Of a DNA stretch of 64,000 nucleotides, positions 37,801 through 53,830 are shown one piece after another. The position numbers and the translations under genes were made by a program. The DNA is from Cloeon dipterum (lineage: Eukaryota > Arthropoda > Insecta > Ephemeroptera > Baetidae): positions 11,586,886 through 11,650,885 of the forward strand of contig NC_088789.1 in NCBI RefSeq assembly GCF_949628265.1, in the 5' to 3' direction. The notes under the pieces are model-generated. The model did not search any database, was not told where the DNA came from, and saw only the letters and a program-made list of their open reading frames with translations. Position 1 is the stretch's first letter; each line of letters starts with the position of its first letter.

Positions 37801-40800
37801 GATCATGTTTACTTCCCAACTTCAACCATATACAACATTACTTGCTTGAGAGACAAGTGCTACTTCATGGACGGCGACGTCAGCTTCCACGCTTCCATCC
37901 AGTATTCGACGAATGATTTCTTCACCAAAAAGTTCCTCTTCAAGAAGGTGAACGCGTCCGACAGCGAAACGGTTGTTTCGATTTTCTCAGATGACCCCGC
38001 AAACCACAGCCGAGCAAAGCGACACTCTGGCAAGAACGTGACCAACATCGACGATCCGCTCACAAAGTAATTATCAACAAATAAAGAAAGTGTACTTTAG
38101 GTCGAGAGTTGAACAAGATGATTTATCGAATTATCACAGGGTTTTTGAAGAAGCCTGATTTCAAAACATAACAAATATATTGTTAATAAGAGACTCTTAA
38201 ATTTAAACAACGTTTGAAAAATTAGTCACTGTTAACCTGAAAATTTTTTGCTAAAAATTGTTCAACGCTTTTTCGCAGAGAATTAATATAATGAACCAAA
38301 ACTTTTATTTTCGATTTTTAAAAATCTAATATAAGCTCCCTGAGTTCACAAATTTCTTAAAAAGGGTATTCCTCGAGACACTCATTTTTCCCTGCTCTTT
38401 TCAGGCACGACCAGGCAATCTTTGAACTGTTCTTCGACAACACGACGCTGAAGTGCGAGGATCCACTTGCCCTGCGCGACCTAGTAGTGGCGATGCCCAC
38501 AATCGGAGTTAACCTCCGCTCATGCCGTCCCCTGTGCCTGGCGTCGATGCCCCGCAAGCAAATGTGCTCCAACCTGAAGAGGGAGAAGGTGTTCGACCCG
38601 AAACTCACTTTCTGGTGCTACCTGGGCATTAGGATGTTCAATAGCATCATCGGCGGCACTGCGTTTGCCATGTTTGAAGGGGCTTTGATCGCTATTCTCA
38701 GAGAGTTCAAGGCGGACTACGGACTGCAGAGAATCTACGCCACTATTGGAGGCATGATTAGTGCCCCTCTCACCGGATTGCTCATTGACTACGTTTCTGC
38801 AGGGAAGGATTACACCGATTTCAGGTATTTTTATTGTTAAATATCTCGTCGCTATGCATGTGCACATTTTTTTTGCAATCAAACGCTAAATAACAGAAAA
38901 ATCTAGGATACACATATGGGCCATTAAATTTTGTGTGTGTTCAGGAGACTTTTAAGGGTAATTGTCAATTTTACCGACTTTATTTCTCCATCCTGAATTT
39001 TACAAATGTTGTTAGGGGTGTTTCATAGTGTGTAACCTGAAATTTTGAGCAAAAAATTCGGGGGCGTTTTTTGGGAAATCACGATTTTCGAAAACGGAAA
39101 ATTTCAGATATTAAATCCGAAATATCAAGGTATCTTCGGTTCAGATTGGAATTTCGATGTGGTTTTTTCACCTCCACACGTAACTTTTTGAGTAGAACAA
39201 ATTTTCCTTTGGTCAAAAATTTGTAGGTCAAAGGTCAAGGTCACAAATTCGCGTGCAAAATGTTCAATTAAAAATATCGCAAAATACGCCCCCTCGGATT
39301 TTTTTCATGTAAAAGTAAAAAATGTAGCCCTGAATTTGTACAATCGAATGGTGAAGAGAAATCGATGGAGACTCTGATAGATCGCGAGATATTTTGAATT
39401 TAAGGATTCGTGTCACGCGTCCGGCACGACGACAATATCATCCGGCGATTTTACTTTCGTAATTTACGTCGAAATTTGATATGTAACCCACATGTTATGC
39501 ATATGATTACCTAGAAAAATAAACGAGCTTTCCAGTGGTGGGCTTACATTTTGTTTTGGTTTCAAACTTCTCAAGAAATAGCGGCGCGCGAAAAGAAAAT
39601 ATAAATTTTTCAAATATTGACATTTTTACAAATCTCAAATCTCGGGTTCTAACCATCAGAATTGCAAAAACTACCCACCGTTGGACTCGTCTCGACCTTC
39701 CCTGACCAGCTGAAAGGTTTAGGGGTGTTTACCCTCCACCCCTAAGTTGCTGAACTTCAACCCCCAAGAAAAAAAAACAAAAAATGTAGCATCTTACAGT
39801 TAGGGGTGGAGGGTAAACACCCCTAAACCTTTCAGCTGGTCAGGGAAGGTCGAGACGAGTCCAACGGTGGGTAGTTTTTGCAATTCTGATGGTTAGAACC
39901 CGAGATTTGAGATTTGTAAAAATGTCAATATTTGAAAAATTTATATTTTCTTTTCGCGCGCCGCTATTTCTTGAGAAGTTTGAAACCAAAACAAAATGTA
40001 AGCCCACCACTGGAAAGCTCGTTTATTTTTCTAGGTAATCATATGCATAACATGTGGGTTACATATCAAATTTCGACGTAAATTACGAAAGTAAAATCGC
40101 CGGATGATATTGTCGTCGTGCCGGACGCGTGACACGAATCCTTAAATTCAAAATATCTCGCGATCTATCAGAGTCTCCATCGATTTCTCTTCACCATTCG
40201 ATTGTACAAATTCAGGGCTACATTTTTTACTTTTACATGAAAAAAATCCGAGGGGGCGTATTTTGCGATATTTTTAATTGAACATTTTGCACGCGAATTT
40301 GTGACCTTGACCTTTGACCTACAAATTTTTGACCAAAGGAAAATTTGTTCTACTCAAAAAGTTACGTGTGGAGGTGAAAAAACCACATCGAAATTCCAAT
40401 CTGAACCGAAGATACCTTGATATTTCGGATTTAATATCTGAAATTTTCCGTTTTCGAAAATCGTGATTTCCCAAAAAACGCCCCCGAATTTTTTGCTCAA
40501 AATTTCAGGTTACACACTATGAAACACCCCTAACAACATTTGTAAAATTCAGGATGGAGAAATAAAGTCGGTAAAATTGACAATTACCCTTAAAAGTCTC
40601 CTGAACACACACTTTTACAACCAGTAAGAAAATAAGTTTTTTTTAATTAATTTTAGACCTGCATTTTACCTGTATGCGGTTTTGAAAGTACTCGGTGGCT
40701 TGCTGGTATTAACTATCAGACTGGACTTCAAAGCACCAGCCCCCGGCGTTGTGAGGGACGTGTTGAAGGTTCTTAAGAACGTGGAAATCCTCGCGCTGAT

Positions 40801-42137
40801 TTTCGCCTGCTTCCTATTGGGTACGATTTAATTTATTCTAAAGCGAATTTTAAATTAATTTTTCTCTTCTTGCAGGAACCGCCTGGGGCTTCTTGGAGAG
40901 TTTCCTCTTTTGGCTCCTGCAAGATTTAGGCGCGTCGAGGTCCCTGATGGGTCTCACAATCACGGTTGGAGGCTTGGCTGGTCTTCCTTTGTTGGCCTTG
41001 TCTGGGCCGATAATTGAAAAAGTGGGTCACGCCAACATCATCTGCCTCGGATTTGTCTTTTACTCCATTAGATTAGTCGGTATGATATAATGGAAGTTCT
41101 AAAGAAAATTCCCAATTCCACAATTTGCCTTACTTCAGGTTATTCCTTTCTGTACGATCCGTGGATCTGTCTGCTTTTCGAAGCCATGGAGGGCGTCACC
41201 TCTGCGCTGACATTCACGGCGGTGGTCACCTACGCGGCCGGCCTCTCAAACTCCTCTGTGGACTCCAGCATTCAAGGACTCGTTGGTGGCATTTACTATG
41301 GAGTTGGTGCGTAAATTAAAAGAAACAATTTTGTCACTTCCACTTCCTTGTATGTGAGGAAGAGGTCGGAATGTATTATTATTGGATGATTTATTTGACT
41401 GATTTGTCTACAGCAAGCTAGTCAAAAGTAAATTAACGGTTGATAACTTAGATAATTTCAAAGACTATTTTGGAACTAAAGTAACCTGCAGTTTCTTCGG
41501 ATACTAGCCTGCTCAACAAGAAAGTAATTCCGGTTGCATAGCTTACACACATTTCTCTCTACCGCTCTGCAGTCTGCAGCGTTCTGATGACAATTGATTA
41601 TTAATAGATCAAACCTGCTCTCTAACTTTAACCAATGATCATAAGTTATAAGTAGAATTGAAAAAATATTAAAAATAGATGATTGATTTTAAATTAACTA
41701 TTTTTTTAGTATTATCCGACAAAATAACTTTACTTTATGCATTGTATATTCTTCAGCAGTTTTTCCAACTCGTGATTTCAGGAAGGGGAGCTGGAAGTTT
41801 AATCGGTGGATTCATGATCAAGGCGATTGGAACGCGGCCGACGTACCAGTTCTTCGCTGCTGCGTGCGCTGCCTTTGCTGCGTCGTACTATCTCTTCCAC
41901 AACTATTTCACATTGAGGCGGCCGACTCGAAAAATGAACAACATCACAAAGCCAAACGATCCCGAGATGCATATGGAAAAGGTCAAGGAGGAGAAGGTGA
42001 TACCGTCCGAACAGTGCAACGGCGCCGTTATTGACGAGAAAAAGAAAGAGCCCGATAACAACGAATTCGAAAATCAGGCATTTGAAAACGAGGAAGTGGA
42101 GAAGAGGAATAAGGATAATGAAAAAAGGGTGAACTGA
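34826..42137 (+). CDS. MFSD6-type major facilitator transporter, left copy
   Basis: Nine exons: 34826-34919, 35549-35703, 37075-37476, 37753-38066, 38405-38824, 40657-40820, 40876-41079, 41139-41306, 41782-42137; phases agree, 758 residues. The N-terminus PLKLIFFINVS leads into the first membrane helix. The MFS loop motif between helices 2 and 3 reads GLVADRIGNFR. A long Cys- and Asn-rich lumenal or extracellular loop (exons 3-5) with several N-glycosylation sites is typical of the insect MFSD6 group. Later segments include FLFWLLQDLGASRSLMGLT and GGFMIKAIGTRPTY, another MFSD6 signature. The C-terminal tail is Lys/Glu-rich and cytoplasmic. Substrate is unknown. Poly(A) signal AATAAA is at 42367. 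The intron between exons 5 and 6 contains the fold-back element. Confidence 0.88.
34980..35395. promoter_or_regulatory. Conserved non-coding block in intron 1, left copy
   Basis: A GC-richer block in the first coding intron matches 46765-47205 in the right copy with only a handful of differences, while neighbouring intron sequence has many indels. It contains TAATGCGC, GCGCAATAAACTCAATAAA and similar words. A shared enhancer is plausible; no coding frame has support. Confidence 0.4.
38933..40612. mobile_element. Fold-back element with identical-looking 813-base arms and TTTT target duplication
   Basis: Left arm 38933-39745 and right arm 39800-40612 are reverse complements about a 54-base spacer; paired positions sum to 79545 throughout, so there are no indels, and I saw no mismatch in the parts compared. 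Ends are GTGTGTGTTCAGG / CCTGAACACACAC. TTTT flanks both sides (38929-38932, 40613-40616). The equivalent intron of the right copy (near 50450-50465) reads TTAAATTGTACAACCAG, an empty site. No protein is encoded. Each arm holds AGGTCAAAGGTCAAGGTCA. Confidence 0.95.
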
Positions 42138-42782
42138 TTAATTTTGCCGCGGCAAAATGTGATTCGGCTGTTAAATGAACGCTACTATGAAATGTGCGAT
42201 TTTTAAATTATTACATTTTATAATCTATTTTTACAGAGTTAGATTTTTTGGATATTTTAAAAGAACGGCTGGTCCAGTTACGATATTAATTCTGGTCGTT
42301 GGCAACAAAGTCTAAGTCAAGAGTGAAATTATTTTTCATTGCACCTTTGTGGCAAATAACGATTGTAATAAAAGTTGATTTTTACTCCGAATGAGCGTAC
42401 TTGTTTATGAAATGACCTCCTAGGGAGCATGGCTAGTGTGAAAAATACAAGTCTTTATTGCAGCGGCGTGTGACCATTGCGATCTTGGCCTGTTTGGTTG
42501 AATTAAAATGACTGGTTTTGTATGGGAACGAATATTTATTGCGGTAGCAGGAGAACATAACCTGTATTAGACGTGTGTAGGAAACATCGTCGGCGCGCAT
42601 AAATAATTACACTCCTAAAAGGTACAGCGTGAATTTTATTGCTTGTTTATCCTCTTAAAATTATGCTTATATGAGAAGTGGTGAATTACACCGCGATTTG
42701 TGAAAGGACATAATCTTTTCAATGGCGGGAAGGCCATCACGCTCAAAGTTCTGAATACAAAAAGGTCTTAACGTTGCTGGGA
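42138..42782. other. 3' UTR of left MFSD6-type gene and spacer to the orphan exon
   Basis: Contains the AATAAA at 42367-42372. From about 42390 onward it is almost base-for-base the same as 53440-53830 in the right copy. Confidence 0.6.
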
Positions 42783-43095
42783 TTATTTGCAGGTGATGAA
42801 CCACTTATATTCGGTGCCGGAGTTGGGTCTACTGCCCAACTGGACGAGCCTGCTCTTCAAGTCGCCTTTCGGTGCGTACATGTAGCCGCCGGTGCGCGCG
42901 TGTCTGATCGTCACAATCGAGTTGATCCTGGGCGGGTTGAGCTCCCACAGGTTGCGCATGTCCCTGGTGTTCTGGTAGGAGGCCCTGGTCGCCAAGATGC
43001 TCACCTGTCCGGTGGCGTAGTTGACCCCGTGGCTAATGTACTTGTCATCCAGCCGGTTGTTGAACTCGAAGAACGTCTTGCCGCCGACGATCCAC
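42783..43095 (-). pseudogene. Orphan 3' exon of a secreted beta-trefoil-like gene
   Basis: An intact exon (acceptor CCGCAG, stop TAA) identical in encoded protein to the last exon of the complete gene at 53831-54929. It would code trefoil lobes 2 and 3: WIVGGKTFFEFNNR, then LWEL, IRHARTGGYMYAPKGD and KWFITCK. The signal-peptide exon is missing: upstream on this strand lies the duplication junction and then the 5' region of the right MFSD6-type gene. It is therefore a gene fragment made by the tandem duplication, unless some new upstream exon is used. Lack of decay indicates a recent event or sequence homogenisation. Confidence 0.8.
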
Positions 43096-44506
43096 CTGCG
43101 GACAGAAATTATCTTTTTACAAAAAGAATAAAATCACGCCAACATTACTTTTGGAAAACTGCTGAACAAGTTTTTGAATGAATAATTGAAGCCGTGGAAA
43201 ATTTATTAAGGATAATAAAACCGTGCGAGGGAAATCAATAAATTAAGATAGATGTTTAAATATTTTTCATTGGATAGCAATTTTCGAGATAATTATAACA
43301 GATTTAGATTTTTTTATTTTGCTTCAATGTGGTACGTTGGGGAGCAATATAATCGCTCATATCTTACAGCTAAGTATCTCATTATACTATTGTCGATTTT
43401 TGTTTAAGTTAAAACCAAGCAAAACTTGCATGTCTGTTTTCAAATCATTCAGCTTATAACTAGGTGGAACTTTAAAAATTACTTTTTGACGAGTTGCATT
43501 TTATTAAATCGAGGAAATGGGAGATTTCGGGTCAAGGTTATAGGTCTCGGCATCTCGATTCTTTGTAATCCTCCCAGGTCGGAATGAAAAGAATGGGCGC
43601 TGTTGGCGAACCCTTTTCAGTCTCGACATTGTGTCCGATTTTGATGAATCGTCCAAATGAAGCGCATGCACGAATGTCAGTGACAAATGCACACACGCAC
43701 GACGTTCCAGTTAAAACTGCTACGCAGTGGAAATAGATAATGCAAAGTGTCGAGGGCCAATTTTCTGCGCTCACCACGACTCACTGTTGGTCCGTGGAGA
43801 TTGGCATGAAGACGGAAAGCTACTTTTGTGAGGTTTGGTGGAATATGGATTTTGGCGCTTGTTAATCTTATTTTTGGTAAGTAAAATAAGAAATTTTCCA
43901 TTGATTCAGTTCAATTTTTTCTAAAATTGAAGATATATCCTAACTTTATTGGTAAAAATTAAATTTGGCGGACCCATTTCGGTTTTTCTCTTTCAAGTGA
44001 AGTTTTAAAAGGGCATAAATATGCTGATGAAGTCATTTCATTGTATTGTGATTAGAATTTTGCTAGAGAAAAGTGATAATAGTATGAATTCCTTTAAAAC
44101 TCCAAGAATTCGGTTTGAAATGGGTTTATTAATTGGTGTCGCAATAAAATAAAATATTTATTACAAAATTCAAGTTCCCTGTGAGAAATTTAAAATGCTG
44201 CTTCGCGTTCTCCTTTTAATAAGCAGGTATATTATGATTATCTATCTTGTTGCATGTCTTTTACTTTATTTTTGTTGCTCTTAAAAGCATAAAATAAACA
44301 TCAACAGTGTGCCGCTTGAAATACTCGGTATAGGCTGGATTTCACGGTGCCGGAGATTTCAATTCGTGCAGCGGGTGCAATATTCTGGAGCAAGTAAATA
44401 TTTACTTTCGGTTGTTCGCCAGATTATGCAACTTAAATACAAAACGTGAAAGCAGGTTAGATATACGTTCACTCGTTCTTTTGAGCGTTTTGAATATGCC
44501 CTGAGT

Positions 44507-44832
44507 AGGGCTGGGCATGGGTATTAAGCGGTTTTTCGCGGACCCGTTTTTTGCGGTTTTTTGCAGCTAGTTTCTCCTGCATTTTTGGTGCCCATGAAAA
44601 ATGAGACTTAAAATGCTAAAAAACCCTCAAAAACCCATGAGTCAACAAAAAGTAATATTGAAGTCAAAAGAATTATTAAAGTATTAATAAACTAATAAAG
44701 GTTAATAATAATAACCCAAAACCCAAACCCCGTTCTCTCTCCATATAGGGCATTTATTCAATAATATTACCATGAAGTGCAAGAAACCGAACAAAACTGG
44801 TAAATACTGCAAAAAAATACTGCACTGCAAGT
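44507..44832. mobile_element. Unclassified insertion replacing about 80 bases of the left-unit sequence
   Basis: After CCTGAGTAG the right unit reads GGCTGGGCATGGGTATT and about 320 bases with no counterpart in the left unit; similarity resumes at GGAAAATTTATCTAAGCG. TAGGGCTGGGCAT resembles the terminus of some hAT elements, but the other end has no matching inverted repeat and there is no target duplication. It may be a truncated transposon. Confidence 0.45.
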
Positions 44833-45580
44833 TTGGGAAAATTTATCTAAGCGAGTGACTGCTCAAATGTCACGCGGTAGCGATATCCTTTAAGACTGAA
44901 TTATCTGGGCGCTAAATTGACATGTACTGTTTGTTGAGGACTTTATTTGCTGCTGTCTCGCTTCAGCCACGAGCTGTTCGCGAGATAATAAACATGTGCG
45001 AAAAGCTGAAAGCAATGCAAGTGTCACACTTTCTTATACAGTAATAAGGGTAATCAATTTAATATCCGTGTCAGAGCAATGCTTGAATTATTAATGTCTC
45101 ACATTCGAGAAAAGTGGGCGCTTGAATCTCTCACTCATTGTAAGGTAAAGCCCTGGCATCAGTTGTTGCAAGCGCATCGCCCTAACTCCTGACCTCTGAT
45201 TTTCTGTATTTTAATCTCGGCTGAGTGTGGTGAACGTCTGCAAGCAAAAGAGTTGCTTAACGAGTTTCCTGCATGTCAGGGCGCAGATACCCATGCAAAG
45301 GGATTTACATAAATAACAATTTACAAAACTGCTCAACTAAATTTTAAACTTAAAAAATGAGCTTGTGTGTTATCCAAAGATAAATCGCGTGTAAGATATA
45401 TGTCTCACTTTAGTTACGTAATTGACTTCGCAGGTTATTCCAAAAGATGAAAGATCATTAGTGCTGATCGCAGGCTCATCTCATGCGAGTTTTTTTTTCT
45501 CAGAGTACAGTTAGACTTGTTGTCGAGGTGTTTCCTACCTGGCAGACAGAGATTCTCTTAAGATCTTGAACTAATATATA

Positions 45581-45941
45581 TGTAGCGGTACAACAACGCG
45601 GTCCTGCTTTTTGTTGGAAGCCAACAATGTCGGCGGTTTGAATTATTGTAATTTTGCATTATTGTTTAACAGCAGAAAGATGATTTTAAAATAAGAATTC
45701 AGTTTTCGTCCGTCAGCCACACGGTGCTGACGTGATTCGTTTAATAGAGCAGAACCCGATTCAAAGGGGTGAGTCCAACAGTCAGTTAAACTAAAGAATT
45801 TGTAACTTATTATTGTAAACCATTTCAGTTCTTGTACTTGATTTAAGTATCCGATCGGATTTCCAACTGTAACCAATCCACCAACAAATTCTTCATCTGA
45901 ATTCATCGGTCTTCATCATTTCATCCCTCTTCATTCTCCCA
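45581..45941. mobile_element. Candidate solo LTR
   Basis: A 361-base insertion that starts TGTAGCGGTAC and ends CTCCCA, so 5'-TG...CA-3'. It is flanked on both sides by AATATATA; the left unit (34193-34200) has one copy of this at an empty site. The AT repeat makes the exact duplication length uncertain (5-8). No ORF is present. Other insertion types remain possible. Confidence 0.5.
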
Positions 45942-46611
45942 AATATATATAAACTTGACGCGTGAAAAATTTGCAGTAAATATAGATGAGACAAGCAAAA
46001 TAAAATAGCAACATATTTTTCTAATCAATTGCGATATTTTAATACTAGTTATATCTCTAGTTAAAAAATTAATAAAACTTAAAACGAATGAAAAGATGAA
46101 GAGCAATGGAGAAAAATATGCGCATATAAATTTCACAATCAGAAGTTATGATCAAATATCAGCATTTAAAGCGCTAAGAAATGCCTCTATGAAATGAAAT
46201 GCATATATATTTGAAATGGATAGCCTAAATAAAAACTGATAGGCCTATTTCGCAATTGTTTTGATCGGTGACAGTGAATGATCGCTCTCTTTAATGTGGC
46301 GGGTACTAGTGGGAGACTATACACAGCGTCTAATTCGGATAATTTGGTAATTGCATATATCGCTTGTTAAAGCAGACGACCACGCGGCGCTGAACCTGCA
46401 GTCTGCATAAAAAGTGATGGACCGTGTTGCTATAATGCTCTTCGTACTCTCGAGTCTCTGATGACTTTACTAAACTAAAACATATGATTTTTCAGTCTAA
46501 TATTTTTTTTTGAAGGTATGAAATTTCAGCAAGAATGTATAAATAAATGACAATTTTTAAATTTCGTTCAATTTTTGTACACAAGGTATACGTTCAGCAG
46601 CAGCATTAAAA

Positions 46612-52152
<5,541 letters not shown>

Positions 52153-52236
52153 TTAATTTTGCCGCGGCAAAATGTGATTCGGCTGTTAATTGAACGCTAC
52201 TATGAAATGTGCGATATTTTAAATATTACTTTTTAT

Positions 52237-52682
52237 CAATCAATTTGTTTATTAAACACAAGTTTGTGTACAACAGATTCTATTATGTAACAAAATATGC
52301 GGTCAGTCATTTGGCTGGCAATTTTGCAGCATGAGTCAGACTCATATAATTTTTTTTCACAGCTCAAAAAGCGATAGAATTCCATACTCTTATCACAAAG
52401 TTTACAGACACAGCCAGGAAGAGCTTCACTATGAAATTCTTTAATTTTACACAGTAGATGGTGAAAGCCGTGACAAGCATGACGTGTTTGCGTGTGCCTG
52501 TTTGTGTAGCACACAGCTTTCCAACTCTGGTCAAGGCGTGTCGAAAAACCCCGGCTCAATCAGGAATATCTTAAACCACTGGTTTTGAATGAATTTGTTA
52601 TAATTTGTGGTGTGAGGAAGAGCAAATCTATCAGCTAAGTCATCTTCAAACAAACTAGTGTCAGCCAGTTTGTAAGACAATC
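52237..52682 (-). mobile_element. 5'-truncated LINE-type insertion in the 3' UTR of the right MFSD6-type copy
   Basis: Flanked by ATTACTTTTTAT (52225-52236) and ATTACATTTTAT (52683-52694), a 12-base target duplication with one difference; the left copy has a single such site. On the minus strand it ends AATAAACAAATTGATTG and begins inside an ORF end reading YKLADTSLFEDDLADRFALP. That resembles the C-terminal tail of a non-LTR element polyprotein, followed by a 3' UTR. Confidence 0.7.
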
Positions 52683-52803
52683 ATTACATTTTATAATCTA
52701 TTTTTACAGAGTTAAATTTTTAAAGAACGGCTTGTGATCATATTTTACCTGGTTGGCAACAAAGTCTAAGTCAAGAGTGAAATTATTTTTCATTGCTCCT
52801 TTT

Positions 52804-53385
52804 CCCCTACTGCCTCTTATGGCATAGAAGTTATTTGGCCGTATCTTACTATGAAAGATTTTGAAACATTAGAGCGAGTCAAAACACGATATTTAAAGAA
52901 AGAGCTGGAGATCTCTAAATACAATAGATCGCGTTATGTATATGAACTATTGGCCAAAGACTTTAACTTTTTTGTTACAGATCTAAGAATGAAATGTGAT
53001 CTCCCTGAAACTGATAACTATAAGAAGTTTTTTAATATAAAGATTAAAAATGGACGCTTGATTTGTGATGCATTTTATGAAACACAAACAATGTTAAATG
53101 GGAATTGGAGGGTGCCAAATTTTGAGGATAAACATATGTATTTATTCGATTTGCATGCAATGGATATCACTATTTGTTCTGTTCAATTCAGATGTATCAT
53201 TATGAACTCCAGGATATTTGTAAATGTTGATTTTGTGGTGAGCAGTGGAAAAAGTATCATATTTTGAAATGTTTAGCAAAAAGAATTAGTTTAAGAGAAG
53301 CGGCAAAGAGTTGTAAGAATTGATTGTAGGATTAGTGTCGCACGCGTATGCGTTTAATAATAAATTCGATAAATTCATTCATTCA
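52804..53385 (+). mobile_element. 5'-truncated non-LTR retrotransposon (C-terminal ORF2 end and 3' tail)
   Basis: Flanked by ATTGCTCCTTTT (52792-52803) and ATTGCACCTTTT (53386-53397), against a single site in the left copy. The open frame from 52806 to 53267 reads PTASYGIEV, then LERVKTRYLKKELEIS, then YELLAKD. This matches the 'Y-G-x-E-x-W ... L-E-R-V-Q-x-R-F-L-K' region that follows the reverse transcriptase domain in CR1/Jockey-like LINEs. It ends in TTCATTCATTCA, a short-repeat tail. The reverse transcriptase and endonuclease are missing, so it is dead. Confidence 0.8.
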
Positions 53386-53830
53386 ATTGCACCTTTTTTG
53401 CAAATAAGGATTGTAATAAAAGTTGATTTTTACTCCGAATGAGCGTACTTGTTTATGAAATGACCTCCTAGGGAGCATGGCTAGTGTGAAAAATACAAGT
53501 CTTTATTGCAGCGGCGTGTGACCATTGCGATCTTGGCCTGTTTGGTTGAATTAAAATGACTGGTTTTGTATGGGAACGAATATTTATTGCGGTAGCAGGA
53601 GAACATAACCTGTATTAGACGTGTGTAGGAAACATCGTCGGCGCGCATAAATAATTACACTCCTAAAAGGTACAGCGTGAATTTTATTGCTTGTTTATCC
53701 TCTTAAAATTATGCTTATATGAGAAGTGGTGAATTACACCGCGATTTGTGAAAGGACATAATCTTTTCAATGGCGGGAAGGCCATCACGCTCAAAGTTCT
53801 GAATACAAAAAGGCCTTAACGTTGCTGGGA

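Larger units (their letters stand above)
31655..43310. repeat. Left unit of an 11-12 kb tandem duplication
   Basis: Similarity to the right unit starts near 31655 (AGATTTTTTTATTTT, then CTTACAGCTAAGTATCTC) and runs through the MFSD6-type gene to the intron of the beta-trefoil gene, ending near 43300. All nine coding exons correspond with identical lengths. This unit carries the fold-back insertion at 38933-40612 that the right unit lacks. The right breakpoint lies in an intron, leaving an orphan exon at 42783-43095. Confidence 0.88.

Noticed and set aside
44507-44832. Confident hAT transposon call from TAGGGCTGGGCAT
   Set aside because: Only one end resembles a terminus; no matching inverted repeat or 8-bp duplication at the other side, so it is listed only as an unclassified insertion.
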